Below are positions 18,403-29,197 of a stretch of 64,000 nt of DNA, one piece after another; the stretch's first letter is position 1; the number at the start of each line of letters is the position of its first letter. Both the position numbers and the translations under genes were made by a program. Source of the DNA: Isoptericola halotolerans (GTDB lineage: Bacteria; Actinomycetota; Actinomycetes; Actinomycetales; Cellulomonadaceae); contig NZ_JABEZU010000001.1 in assembly GCF_013149785.1 (NCBI RefSeq), forward strand, positions 1,116,001 through 1,180,000. Reading direction: 5' to 3'. The notes beneath the pieces are model-generated. The model was given only the letters and a program-made list of their open reading frames with translations, searched no databases and was not told the origin of the DNA.

Positions 18403-20022
18403 GTGACACCTCGACGACGTCTAGCAGGCATCGGGGCCTTCACCCTGGCTTCGGCGCTGCTGCTCACTGCGTGCGGAGACTCGGGCTCCGACGACGGCGA
18501 CTCGACCGCTGACGGCGACGGCGCCAGCACCGGCATCGTCTCCGTGAACAGCGGCGAGCCCCAGAACCCGCTGACCCCCGGCATGACCAACGAGGTCTTC
18601 GGTGGCCTCGTGGTCAAGAACATCTACTCCGGCCTCGTCTACTACGACGCCGACGGCGCCGCGCAGAACGAGATGGCCGAGTCGATCGAGACCGACGACA
18701 ACGTCACCTGGACGATCACGATCCAGGACGACTGGACCTTCTCCGACGGCACGCCGGTCACCGCCAGCAGCTTCGTCGACGCGTGGCAGTTCGTCGCGAA
18801 CGTGGACAACGCCCAGAACCAGCAGTACTTCTTCAACGGCTTCGCGGGCTTCTCGTCGGAGGAGGGTTCGGACATCGCGGTCGAGGTCGTCGACGAGACG
18901 ACCTTCACGGCGGAGCTCGCCGAGCCCTCGGCCGACTTCCCGCTCTGGCTCGGCTACACGGCCTTCTTCCCGATGCCCGAGGCCTTCTTCGAGGACCCGG
19001 ACTCGTTCGGTCAGTCGCCGATCGGCTCCGGCCCCTACGAGCTGGAGAGCTGGGAGAACGACAGCCGCATCTCGCTCATCCCGCGCGAGGGCTACTCCGG
19101 CCCGCGCCAGCCCGCCAACGGCGGCGTCGAGATGATCGCGTACACCGAGGAGGACACGGCGTACAACGACATGCTCGACGGGAACCTCGACGTGCTGCCG
19201 AACGTGCCGTCCTCGGCCTTCGGTACCTTCGAGGACGAGCTCGGCGAGCGGGCGGTGAACCAGCCCGCGGCCCTCACGCAGGTGGTCAACGTGCCCGAGT
19301 GGCTCGAGGAGTTCCAGGGCGAGGCCGGCGTGATGCGGCGTCAGGCGATCTCCATGGCGATCGACCGCGAGACCATCACCGAGACGCTCTACAACGGCTC
19401 GCGCACCCCGGCGCACGACTTCACCTCGCCGGTTATCGACGGCTACTCGGAAGACATCCCCGGCTCGGAGATCACTGAGTACGACCCGGAGACGGCGAAG
19501 GAGCTGTGGGACGAGGCCGAGAGCATGGACCCGATCGGGGACTACACGCTCAACATCGCGTCGAACGCCGACTCCGACCACCAGGACTGGATCGACGCGG
19601 CCTGCAACACCATCCGCCAGGACCTGGGGATCGGGTGCGAGTTCGCGCCGTACACCACGTTCGACGAGTTCCTCAACGCCCGTGACTCGGGCGAGGTCGA
19701 GGGCATCTTCCGTGGTGGCTGGCAGGCCGACTGGCCCTCGATGAGCAACTTCCTGGGCCCGATCTACGGCACCGGTGCCGGCTCGAACGACGCGCTGTAC
19801 TCGAACGAGGAGTTCGACGCCAAGCTGGCCGAGGCTGGCTCGGCCCCGGACACGGAGACGGCCACCGAGCTCTACAAGGAGGCTCAGGAGATCCTGTTCC
19901 AGGACGTCCCGGGCATCCCGCTGTGGTACCAGAACGCGACCGGCGGCTACGCCGACACGGTCGACAACGTCGTCTTCGGCTGGGACAGCGACCCGATCCT
20001 GTACCAGATCACCAAGGACTGA
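18403..20022 (+). CDS. Peptide ABC transporter substrate-binding lipoprotein (family 5), second system
   Basis: A 539-residue lipoprotein. The signal peptide (MTPRRRLAGIGAFTLASALL) ends in a lipobox LLTAC with Cys near residue 24, then an Asp/Ser/Gly-rich linker. The SBP_bac_5 body includes DDWTFSDGTPVTASSFVDAW and SPIGSGPYELESW. It should bind peptides outside the membrane for the permeases downstream. It is shorter than the binding protein at 4758 and clearly not a recent copy, so the two systems probably take different peptides. GTG 18403 starts the signal peptide and follows a strong AGGAGGA. A 15-bp hairpin follows the gene, as in the first system. Confidence 0.9.
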   Translation: MTPRRRLAGIGAFTLASALLLTACGDSGSDDGDSTADGDGASTGIVSVNSGEPQNPLTPGMTNEVFGGLVVKNIYSGLVYYDADGAAQNEMAESIETDDNVTWTITIQDDWTFSDGTPVTASSFVDAWQFVANVDNAQNQQYFFNGFAGFSSEEGSDIAVEVVDETTFTAELAEPSADFPLWLGYTAFFPMPEAFFEDPDSFGQSPIGSGPYELESWENDSRISLIPREGYSGPRQPANGGVEMIAYTEEDTAYNDMLDGNLDVLPNVPSSAFGTFEDELGERAVNQPAALTQVVNVPEWLEEFQGEAGVMRRQAISMAIDRETITETLYNGSRTPAHDFTSPVIDGYSEDIPGSEITEYDPETAKELWDEAESMDPIGDYTLNIASNADSDHQDWIDAACNTIRQDLGIGCEFAPYTTFDEFLNARDSGEVEGIFRGGWQADWPSMSNFLGPIYGTGAGSNDALYSNEEFDAKLAEAGSAPDTETATELYKEAQEILFQDVPGIPLWYQNATGGYADTVDNVVFGWDSDPILYQITKD

Positions 20023-20035
20023 CGCCCTGCTGACC

Positions 20036-20068
20036 GGACGCCGTCCCCGCGCCGCGGGGGCGGCGTCC
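20036..20068 (+). terminator. 15-bp hairpin after the second peptide-binding protein gene
   Basis: Left arm 20036-20050 and right arm 20054-20068 pair over 15 positions (one G-U) with a three-base loop, 13 bases after the stop codon. It separates the binding protein from its permeases, which have a further promoter candidate downstream. Confidence 0.7.
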
Positions 20069-20209
20069 TGTCGCGAGAGTTCTGCGTGGTCGGCGTCGTC
20101 CGGTACGGTCTGACGTCGACCACTCGACGCGAGGAGCCCCGGCACGTCCACCGACGCGACTCGGCTCACCGCTGCTCGCGGCCGTGGCGCCGCGACGAGA
20201 CGAAACCCG

Positions 20210-20215
20210 TAACCT
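20210..20215 (+). promoter_or_regulatory. -10 box (TAACCT) before dppB-type gene of importer 2
   Basis: TAACCT predicts a start near 20222, giving a leader of about 30 bases with GAGGAGA at 20237-20243. ACCTGG and CCAGGT (20212-20217, 20227-20232) form a small hairpin overlapping this site. The rest of 20069-20209 shows no gene. Confidence 0.4.
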
Positions 20216-20252
20216 GGGGTGAACCTCCAGGTACACGAGGAGAAAACTTCCC

Positions 20253-21179
20253 ATGCTCTGGTATCTCGGACGCAGGCTCCTGCAGGTGATCCCTGTGTTC
20301 CTGGGGGCTACCCTCCTGCTCTACGCCATGGTCTTCCTGCGACCCGGCGACCCGGTGGCCGCACTCGGTGGTGAACGTGGTCTGCCCGAGTCGGTGCAGG
20401 AACAGATCCGCGCCGACTACAACCTCGACCAGCCGTTCATCGTGCAGTACCTGCTGTTCCTGCGCGGGGTGGTGACGCTCGACTTCGGGGTCGACTTCCG
20501 TGGTCGCGAGATCACCGAGGTCATCGCCAACGCCTTCCCGGTGACGATCCAGCTCGCGCTGATGGCGTTGGTCATCGAGGCGGTCTTCGGGATCGGCTTC
20601 GGTCTCTTCGCAGGCATGCGCAAGGGCGGGATCTTTGACGGCACGGCCCTGGTGATCAGCCTCCTCTTCATCGCGGTCCCGACGTTCGTGGTCGGCTTCG
20701 TCATGCAGATCGTCGTCGGTGTCCAGCTCGGCTGGCTGCCCGTCAGTGCCGGGCGTGATCCCGACTTCGTCAGTCTGCTCATGCCCGCGTTGGTGCTCGC
20801 GGCGGTCTCCTTCGCCTACGTGCTGCGCCTCACCCGCACCTCGGTAGCGGAGAACCTGTCGGCCGACTACGTGCGGACCGCGCGGGCGCGCGGCCTGAAC
20901 CGCTCCCAAGTGACGGGCCGCCACGTGCTGCGAAACTCGCTCATCCCCGTGGTGACGTTCCTCGGCGCGGACATCGGAGCGTTGATGTCCGGCGCGATCA
21001 TCACCGAGGGCATCTTCAACATCAACGGCGTGGGCGGCACGCTCTACGACGCGATCATCCGCGGCGAGAGCGTCACCGTCGTCTCGCTGACCACCGTGCT
21101 GGTGCTGGTCTACATCGGGGCGAACCTCCTGGTGGACCTGTTGTACGCCGCCCTCGACCCGAGGATCCGCTATGCCTGA
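20253..21179 (+). CDS. Peptide ABC transporter permease, DppB type
   Basis: A 308-residue DppB/OppB permease of normal length, with six predicted helices. Family features are the N-terminal MLWYLGRRLLQVIPVFLGAT, FLRPGDPVAALGG, the YNLDQPFIVQY segment before a periplasmic stretch and the EAA-like loop RGLNRSQVTGRHVLRNSLIP, then SGAIITEGIFNINGVG. It forms the import pathway with the next gene product. Compared with the 506-residue version of importer 1 it lacks the extra membrane block, which makes a good internal control. It overlaps the DppC-type gene by eight bases. The start ATG has a clear GAGGAG ribosome binding site. Confidence 0.95.
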   Translation: MLWYLGRRLLQVIPVFLGATLLLYAMVFLRPGDPVAALGGERGLPESVQEQIRADYNLDQPFIVQYLLFLRGVVTLDFGVDFRGREITEVIANAFPVTIQLALMALVIEAVFGIGFGLFAGMRKGGIFDGTALVISLLFIAVPTFVVGFVMQIVVGVQLGWLPVSAGRDPDFVSLLMPALVLAAVSFAYVLRLTRTSVAENLSADYVRTARARGLNRSQVTGRHVLRNSLIPVVTFLGADIGALMSGAIITEGIFNINGVGGTLYDAIIRGESVTVVSLTTVLVLVYIGANLLVDLLYAALDPRIRYA

Positions 21180-22146
21180 GAACCGCTACGAGAACCCGGG
21201 CGGCTCGGCGACGCCGCGCCCGGGGCAGGAACGCTACGTCGCCCCGGTCGACGAGGGCGGTCTCGGCGCCGTCGACGCGGTGCGGACCGACGACGCCCCG
21301 ACCAGCCTCTGGCGGGACGCCTGGCTCCAGATGCGGAGCCGGTGGCTGTTCTGGGTGTCGGCCGTGATCATCGTGCTCGTGGTGATCGTCGCCGCCTTCC
21401 CCGGACTGTTCACCACGCTGAGCCCGCGGGTGTGCAACCTCTCCCAGGCGCTCGAGCCGCCGCAGCCGGGACACCCCTTCGGGTTCGATCGCCAGGGCTG
21501 CGACATCTACACGCGCACGATCTTCGGTGCGCGGGCCTCGGTCGTGGTCGGCGTGCTCGCGACCACGATGGTCGTGGTCTTCGGCACGGCGGTGGGCGCG
21601 ATCGCGGGCTACTACGGCAAGTGGTTCGACACGATCCTGAGCCGCATGACGGACATCTTCTTCGCCATCCCGCTGGTGCTCGCGGCCATCGTCATCATGT
21701 CGGTCACGACCAACCGCACCTCCTTCACGGTGGCCTTCGTGCTGGCGTTGTTCGGGTGGCCACAGATCGCCCGGATCACGCGTGGCACGGTGCTGTCCGT
21801 GAAGAACAACGAGTTCGTCACGGCGGCGAAGTCCCTCGGCATGGGCCGGGGAAGGATCTTGTGGCAGCACGTGCTGCCGAACTCCGCGGCTCCGATCATC
21901 GTCTACGCGACGGTCGCGCTCGGACAGTTCATCGTCGCCGAGGCGACCCTGAGCTTCCTGGGCATCGGCCTGCCGCCGTCGACGGTCTCCTGGGGCGGTG
22001 ACATCTCCGCGGCGCAGGGAGCGATCCGCACCGCGCCGGAGATCCTCCTCTACCCGGCCGGAGGCCTGGCACTGACGGTGCTCGGCTTCATGATGATGGG
22101 CGACGTCGTGCGCGACGCCCTCGACCCGAAGGCTCGCAAGCGATGA
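21172..22146 (+). CDS. Peptide ABC transporter permease, DppC type
   Basis: A 324-residue DppC/OppC permease. A long hydrophilic N-terminus (about 50 residues) precedes the first helix (LFWVSAVIIVLVVIVAAFPG). Then comes the family segment HPFGFDRQGCDIYTRTIFGA, five more helices, the EAA loop (LGMGRGRILWQHVLPNSAAP) and EATLSFLGIGLPPSTVSWG. It partners the DppB-type permease upstream. The start lies within the previous gene and the end overlaps the ATPase gene by ATGA, so the three are tightly coupled. The family assignment is secure. Confidence 0.95.
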   Translation: MPENRYENPGGSATPRPGQERYVAPVDEGGLGAVDAVRTDDAPTSLWRDAWLQMRSRWLFWVSAVIIVLVVIVAAFPGLFTTLSPRVCNLSQALEPPQPGHPFGFDRQGCDIYTRTIFGARASVVVGVLATTMVVVFGTAVGAIAGYYGKWFDTILSRMTDIFFAIPLVLAAIVIMSVTTNRTSFTVAFVLALFGWPQIARITRGTVLSVKNNEFVTAAKSLGMGRGRILWQHVLPNSAAPIIVYATVALGQFIVAEATLSFLGIGLPPSTVSWGGDISAAQGAIRTAPEILLYPAGGLALTVLGFMMMGDVVRDALDPKARKR

Positions 22147-23897
22147 CCACCCAGTTCCCCGTGACGAACGAGGGCGCCGACGGCACCACAGGTCCCGCGC
22201 CCGTCGACACCAGTACGCCGCTGCTCGAGATCCACGACCTGGAGATCTCGTTCACCACCGGGTCCGGCGAGGTCCAGGCGGTCCGCGGCGCGGACCTGAC
22301 CGTCTACCCCGGCCAGAGCGTCGCGATCGTCGGCGAGTCGGGCTCCGGCAAGTCGACGACGGCCGCCGCGATCATCGACCTGCTGCCGGGCACCGGCAAG
22401 ATCACGGGTGGTTCCATCCGCTTCGACGGGCGCGAGCTCGTCGGGGCGCCCCGCGCCGAGAAGGAGGCCCTGCGGGGCCGGGCGATCGGGCTGGTCCCAC
22501 AGGACCCGATGTCCAACCTCAACCCCGTGTGGCGGATCGGCACGCAGGTCGAGGAGGCCCTCAAGGCCAACGGCTTCAAGGGGTCCAAGGCCGACCTGCG
22601 TGCACGGGTCGCCGAGGTGCTCGCCGAGGCCGGCCTGCCGGACGCGGCGCGCCGTTCCCGGCAGTACCCTCACGAGTTCTCCGGGGGCATGCGCCAGCGC
22701 GCGCTCATCGGGATCGGGCTGGCCGCCCGGCCGCAGCTCCTCATCGCCGACGAGCCCACCTCCGCGCTGGACGTCACCGTCCAGCGGCAGATCCTCGACC
22801 ACCTCGAGGGCATGACTCGTGACCTCGGGACGGCGTTGCTGTTCATCACGCACGACCTGGGGCTGGCGGCCGAGCGCGCCGAGCACCTGCTGGTGATGTT
22901 CAAGGGCAAGGTCGTCGAGTCAGGCCCGGCCCGCGAGATCCTCGCCGACCCGCGGCACCCGTACACGCAGCGGCTCGTGGCCTCTGCGCCGTCACTGGCG
23001 TCGCGCCGCATCCAGACGGCGCACGTCCACGGCGAGGAGTCCCCGGAGCTGCTCGCGCACCACGCGGACGAGCCTCCGGCGGCGGGGCCGGCCACCGTGG
23101 TCGAGACGAAGAACCTCTCGAAGGTCTTCCAGATCCGCGGGCCGCGTCCGGGCTCCTCGACCGACTTCACCGCGGTGGACGACGTCTCGTTCACGCTCGG
23201 CCGGGGGCGCACGCTCGCCATCGTGGGGGAGTCGGGCTCCGGCAAGTCCACCGTGGCCAACATGGTGCTGGGCCTCCTGGAACCGACCTCGGGCAGCGTC
23301 GAGTTCGACGGCGTCGACCTCGCGTCGTTGAACGCCAAGGAGGCGTTCGCGTTCCGCCGCCGTGTCCAGCCGGTGTTCCAGAACCCCTACGGCTCGCTCG
23401 ACCCCATGTTCTCGATCTTCCGCTCGATCGAGGAGCCGCTCCGTCTGCACTCCGTCGGATCGGCGAAGGAGCGCGAGGCGCGCGTGCGCGAGCTGCTCGA
23501 CATGGTCTCCCTGCCGCAGTCCGCCATGCGCCGGTTCCCGAACGAGCTCTCGGGCGGTCAGCGTCAGCGCATCGCCATCGCCCGCGCGCTGGCTCTCAAG
23601 CCGGAGGTGATCGTCCTCGACGAGGCGGTCTCGGCCCTCGACGTGCTGGTCCAGGCGCAGGTGCTCGACCTGCTCGGCGACCTGCAGACCGAGCTCGGGC
23701 TGAGCTACCTGTTCATCACGCACGACCTGGCCGTGGTCCGGCAGATCGCCGACGACGTCGTCGTCATGCAGAACGGGAAGGTCGTCGAGCAGGCCACCAC
23801 CGACGAGGTCTTCGACTCCCCGCGCGAGCAGTACACCCGCGACCTGCTCGCGGCGATCCCGGGTGCCGGGCTCGTCGGCGACGAGATCGCCGGCTGA
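22143..23897 (+). CDS. Peptide ABC transporter ATPase, fused DppD-DppF
   Basis: A 584-residue double ATPase like the one at 9223. Domain 1 has Walker A GESGSGKST, the variant signature FSGGMRQRALIGIGL and Walker B LLIADEPTSALD. Domain 2 has Walker A GESGSGKST, signature LSGGQRQRIAIARAL and Walker B VIVLDEAVSALD, with the oligopeptide C-terminal segment near QYTRDLLAAIPG. The MRQR variant in the first signature is normal for DppD proteins. It completes importer 2, and a hairpin follows the gene. A permissive linker at about 290-320 joins the halves. Confidence 0.95.
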   Translation: MTTQFPVTNEGADGTTGPAPVDTSTPLLEIHDLEISFTTGSGEVQAVRGADLTVYPGQSVAIVGESGSGKSTTAAAIIDLLPGTGKITGGSIRFDGRELVGAPRAEKEALRGRAIGLVPQDPMSNLNPVWRIGTQVEEALKANGFKGSKADLRARVAEVLAEAGLPDAARRSRQYPHEFSGGMRQRALIGIGLAARPQLLIADEPTSALDVTVQRQILDHLEGMTRDLGTALLFITHDLGLAAERAEHLLVMFKGKVVESGPAREILADPRHPYTQRLVASAPSLASRRIQTAHVHGEESPELLAHHADEPPAAGPATVVETKNLSKVFQIRGPRPGSSTDFTAVDDVSFTLGRGRTLAIVGESGSGKSTVANMVLGLLEPTSGSVEFDGVDLASLNAKEAFAFRRRVQPVFQNPYGSLDPMFSIFRSIEEPLRLHSVGSAKEREARVRELLDMVSLPQSAMRRFPNELSGGQRQRIAIARALALKPEVIVLDEAVSALDVLVQAQVLDLLGDLQTELGLSYLFITHDLAVVRQIADDVVVMQNGKVVEQATTDEVFDSPREQYTRDLLAAIPGAGLVGDEIAG

Positions 23898-23922
23898 CGA
23901 GCTGCTGCACGTCGTCGCAGCG

Positions 23923-23959
23923 CACGCCGTCGGCCGGCACCGCCCGGGCCGACGGCGTG
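23923..23959 (+). terminator. Hairpin terminator after peptide importer 2
   Basis: Thirteen-bp perfect arms at 23923-23935 and 23947-23959 with an 11-base loop lie 25 bases after the ATPase stop codon. There is no T-run, as is usual in this G+C-rich DNA. Confidence 0.65.
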
Positions 23960-23999
23960 TGCGGTTGCCGTGCGCGGGGCGTCAGGGAAGTGTGAAGCC

Positions 24000-25685
24000 A
24001 TGACACGCCGACGTTCGACCATCGCACCCGCCGTGTTCTACCCGGCCGGTGTCCTGATCCTGCTGTTCGTCCTCGTCGCGTTCTTCGCGACCGACGTCGT
24101 CGCGGAGGTCATGAACACGCTCCAGGCGAAGACCATCAACGGCTTCGGCTGGTACTACATCGTCATCGTCGCGGCCTTCATGATCTTCGCGATCTGGATG
24201 GGCGTCAGCCGGTTCGGCGAGATCACCCTCGGGCCCGACGACGAGGAGGCGGACTTCAAGCTCCCGGTCTGGTTCGCGATGCTCTTCGCCACCGGGATGG
24301 GGATCGGGCTCGTCTACTACGGCGTCGCCGAGCCGTTGTCGCACTTCGAGTCGCCGAAGCCGGGCGTGACGGGCGAGGCCCCGGCCCTCGCGCAGGCCGC
24401 GATGGGTCAGACGTACGTCCACTGGGGCTTCCACGCCTGGGGCATCTACGTGGTCATCGGCCTCGCGCTGGCCTACGCGATCCACCGCAAGGGACGCCCC
24501 GCCTCGATCCGGTGGGCGCTCGAACCGCTGCTCGGCGAGAAGCGCGTCAAAGGTTGGCTCGGGAACCTCATCGACGTCCTCGCCATCTTCGGCACGGTCT
24601 TCGGCGTCGCCACCTCGCTGGGGCTCGGTGTGCAGCAGGTGGCTGCCGGCCTGGAGTACCTGGAGGTGGCCGACGCGACGCTCGCGCTCCAGCTGGGCCT
24701 CATCGCCGCGATCACGGCCGTGGCGGCGATCTCGGTGGCCTCGGGCCTGGAGCGGGGGATCAAGTGGCTGTCCAACGCCAACATGGTGCTGGCCGGTGCG
24801 CTCGTCGTCACGGTCCTGGTCCTGGGGTCCTCGCTGTTCCTGCTGCGCGAGTGGGTGCAGTCCATCGGCTACTACTTCCAGAACGTCATGATGATGACGT
24901 TCGACACCCTGGCGTTCCAGGGCGCGGACGGGCTCGCCTGGGAGTCGAGCTGGACCATCTTCTACTGGGGCTGGTGGATCTCCTGGGCGCCCTTCGTCGG
25001 GCTGTTCATCGCCCGCATCTCGCGGGGCCGCACGGTGCGCGAGTTCGTCCTGGGCACGCTGCTGGTCCCGATGCTGGTCTCCACGATCTGGTTCAGCGTG
25101 TTCGGGGGGTCGGCGATCCGTCAGGAGCGCAACGAGCCCGGGTCGATGCTGACGCCCGACCCTCAGACGGGCGAGATGGTGGTCAACACCGACACCGCCA
25201 TGTTCCAGCTCTTCGAGACCCTGCCCGGCGGCGGGGCGTGGATGGCCGTCGTCGCGATCATCCTGGTCGTGGTGTTCTTCGTGACGTCGTCGGACTCCGG
25301 GTCGTTCGTGGTGGACATGCTCGCCAACGGCGGGAACCAGAACCCACCGCTGTGGTCCCGGCTGTTCTGGGCGATCCTCGAGGGTGGTGTGGCCGCGGCG
25401 CTGCTGTACGCGGGGGGTCTCAACGCGTTGCAGACCGCGGCGATCCTCACCGCCCTGCCGTTCTCGCTGGTGATGGTCGGGTCGGCGATCTCGGTGTGGA
25501 AGGCGCTCGACATCGAGTACCGCCAGATCACCCGCGCGGAGCGCCGCCTGCGCCGCCGGGAGCTCACCGAGCACGTGACGGTGCAGGTCACCGACCACGT
25601 CACCGAGAACTTCGCGGAGATCAGCGAGCAGAGCAAGAACGCCGGGGCACGGCGCTCGCGAAGGAAGCGGGGGACCTCCGGGTAG
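24000..25685 (+). CDS. BCCT-family betaine/carnitine/choline transporter
   Basis: A 561-residue secondary carrier with twelve predicted helices. BCCT hallmarks are GMGIGLVYYGVAEPLSHF near residues 98-115, QTYVHWGFHAWGIYVVIG and the Trp-rich segment WTIFYWGWWISWAPFVG in the eighth helix that lines the trimethylammonium site. FFVTSSDSGSFVVDM is also conserved. It should take up glycine betaine, choline or a related compound, usually with Na+, for osmoprotection or catabolism; the exact substrate cannot be read. The C-terminus is short and basic. ATG 24000 is chosen because it begins the membrane-protein sequence; an in-frame GTG lies 30 bases upstream. Single-gene unit between importer 2 and typA. 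Confidence 0.93.
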   Translation: MTRRRSTIAPAVFYPAGVLILLFVLVAFFATDVVAEVMNTLQAKTINGFGWYYIVIVAAFMIFAIWMGVSRFGEITLGPDDEEADFKLPVWFAMLFATGMGIGLVYYGVAEPLSHFESPKPGVTGEAPALAQAAMGQTYVHWGFHAWGIYVVIGLALAYAIHRKGRPASIRWALEPLLGEKRVKGWLGNLIDVLAIFGTVFGVATSLGLGVQQVAAGLEYLEVADATLALQLGLIAAITAVAAISVASGLERGIKWLSNANMVLAGALVVTVLVLGSSLFLLREWVQSIGYYFQNVMMMTFDTLAFQGADGLAWESSWTIFYWGWWISWAPFVGLFIARISRGRTVREFVLGTLLVPMLVSTIWFSVFGGSAIRQERNEPGSMLTPDPQTGEMVVNTDTAMFQLFETLPGGGAWMAVVAIILVVVFFVTSSDSGSFVVDMLANGGNQNPPLWSRLFWAILEGGVAAALLYAGGLNALQTAAILTALPFSLVMVGSAISVWKALDIEYRQITRAERRLRRRELTEHVTVQVTDHVTENFAEISEQSKNAGARRSRRKRGTSG

Positions 25686-25688
25686 GAT
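25683..25688 (+). promoter_or_regulatory. -10 box (TAGGAT) for typA
   Basis: TAGGAT overlaps the stop codon of the BCCT gene and predicts a leader of about 45 bases. The ribosome binding site GGAAAGAG lies at 25724-25731, eight bases before ATG 25740. Confidence 0.5.
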
Positions 25689-25739
25689 GGAGCGGCCCCG
25701 GGTTCCCGGGTGCCACCTCCCACGGAAAGAGAACCGTAG

Positions 25740-27650
<1,911 letters not shown>

Positions 27651-27654
27651 CACC

Positions 27655-28647
27655 GTGCGTGCCGGGGCCGGCCTGCGGCCGCACGGGGGGCTGCTGGCCG
27701 TCCACGCGCACCCGGACGACGAGACGCTCGCGACCGGGGCGCTGCTGGCCGCCTGGGCCGCGGCGGGTGAACCCGTCACGGTCGTGACCTGCACGCGGGG
27801 CGAGCGTGGCGAGGTGATCGACACCGCGGCGCACCCCACGGGTCTCGCGCACCTCGAGGGGGACGGCCGTGCCCTGGCCGCGCACCGGGAGGGCGAGCTG
27901 GCCGCCGCGCTGGCCGCCCTCGGGGTCCGTGACCACGCGTTCCTCGACCACGTCCTCCTCGACCAGGAGGACCCCGAGCGCTTCGAGGACTCCGGGATGT
28001 CCTGGGTCGCGCCGGGGATAGCCGGTCCGGCACCGGACTCGGGGCCGACGGCGTTCGCCCGCCTCCCGCTGGACGTCGCGGCCTCGCGTCTCGCCGCCGT
28101 CGTCCGCGACCGGCGACCCGGCGTCGTCGCGACCTACGAGGCCGGTGGCGGCTACGGCCACCCGGACCACGTGCGGGCGCACCAGGTGACCGTGCGCGCG
28201 CTGGAGGTGGCCGCCGACCCGGGTGCCGACGTCGTCGGGGAGGCCTGGACCGTCCCGGAGCGGTGGGAGGTCGTCGAGCCCGCGGAGGAGGTGCGGGGCG
28301 CACGGAGCGCGCTCGCCGACGCCCCGTCCGTCCGCCGGCTCGCCGCGGAGCACGGGCTCACCGTGCCTGCTGCGGACGCGACGCTGCCGCCGGTCGCGGT
28401 GCCGCGCGAGGAGCTCGAGCGGTCCGCGACGGTCACGGTCGAGGTCGCGCCGGTCCTCGACCGCCTCCTGGCGGCACTGGCGGCTCACGCCACCCAGGTC
28501 CAGCACGTGGGGCGCACGGCGGACGCGGGTCCTGCCGTGCTGGGCCGCTACGCGCTCAGCAACGGCGTGCTCGCCCCGGTCCCGAGCCGGGCGCGCCTGC
28601 GTCGGGTGCCGGCGCCGGGGACGACGCCGGTAGGCTCGGGCCGGTGA
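27655..28647 (+). CDS. mshB: Mycothiol deacetylase MshB (PIG-L family zinc hydrolase)
   Basis: A 330-residue PIG-L/LmbE-fold protein. The zinc and catalytic signature HAHPDDETLATGALL lies at about residues 16-30, and the second metal-binding segment GGYGHPDHVRAHQ near residues 163-175. MshB removes the acetyl group from GlcNAc-inositol, giving GlcN-inositol in mycothiol synthesis. Family membership is direct; MshB rather than the related Mca amidase is inferred from the typA-mshB-membrane protein order and the GGYGHPDH motif. Length is slightly above the usual 300 residues. GTG 27655 is four bases after the typA stop. Confidence 0.85.
   Translation: MRAGAGLRPHGGLLAVHAHPDDETLATGALLAAWAAAGEPVTVVTCTRGERGEVIDTAAHPTGLAHLEGDGRALAAHREGELAAALAALGVRDHAFLDHVLLDQEDPERFEDSGMSWVAPGIAGPAPDSGPTAFARLPLDVAASRLAAVVRDRRPGVVATYEAGGGYGHPDHVRAHQVTVRALEVAADPGADVVGEAWTVPERWEVVEPAEEVRGARSALADAPSVRRLAAEHGLTVPAADATLPPVAVPREELERSATVTVEVAPVLDRLLAALAAHATQVQHVGRTADAGPAVLGRYALSNGVLAPVPSRARLRRVPAPGTTPVGSGR
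28631..28636 (+). promoter_or_regulatory. -10 box (TAGGCT) inside the end of mshB
   Basis: TAGGCT ends seven bases before GTG 28644, so the next gene may be transcribed alone as a leaderless message besides read-through from mshB. Confidence 0.45.
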
Positions 28648-29096
28648 GCTCGCCCGCGCCGTACGACGCCTCGTCCGCACCGCACCACGCGTCGGCCCGC
28701 CCGGCAGGTCCTCCGGGCGGTCGAGCGCTCGCCGGGCGCGCCGTCCTGGCGCTGCTCCTGGGTGCTGCGGTCGGCGTGATCGGCACCGTCGCGCACCGCG
28801 TCGAGTGGGCCGGCCTGCCGGCGGGCCTGGCGCTGGCGCTGACGCTGACGGCCTCCACCGCGGTGCTCTGCCGGGCCTGGTCGGGGGCGGTGACGCTGCT
28901 GGCGACCGCTGCGGGCTGGTTCCTCGCGGTCCAGGTCCTGTCCGCGTCGGGCCCCGGGGGTGACGTGCTCGTGCCCGCGCAGACCGTCGGCTACGTCTGG
29001 ACGTACGGTGGCCTCGCGCTGCTCGCGGCTCCGGCCCTCCTGCCTCGTTCCTGGTTCGTGGACGACGGCGGCGACGGGGCCGGCCCGCGGTCGTGA
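28644..29096 (+). CDS. Small membrane protein, DUF6113-like
   Basis: A 150-residue protein with a Ser/Ala/Pro-rich cytoplasmic start (1-30) and four predicted helices (about 32-50, 55-72, 78-102 and 115-133). It overlaps the mshB stop by GTGA. A small membrane protein in this place is conserved next to mshB across actinobacteria (the DUF6113 type, as I recall it); the role is unknown. It has no catalytic motif. The position suggests a link to mycothiol synthesis or simply a conserved neighbour. Confidence 0.7.
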   Translation: MSSPAPYDASSAPHHASARPAGPPGGRALAGRAVLALLLGAAVGVIGTVAHRVEWAGLPAGLALALTLTASTAVLCRAWSGAVTLLATAAGWFLAVQVLSASGPGGDVLVPAQTVGYVWTYGGLALLAAPALLPRSWFVDDGGDGAGPRS

Positions 29097-29110
29097 CCGG
29101 GCGCGCCGAG

Positions 29111-29116
29111 TAGGAT
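29111..29116 (+). promoter_or_regulatory. -10 box (TAGGAT) for the VanW gene
   Basis: TAGGAT predicts a start near 29123 and a leader of about 75 bases before ATG 29198. A short CACGGAG (29185-29191) may serve as the ribosome binding site. Confidence 0.45.
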
Positions 29117-29197
29117 TCGTTCTCGCGCGGTGCTGCCGCGCTCAGATCCGGCCCGGGGGCACGGTTGGCCCCCACGAGACCAGCACGGAGCGTGTCG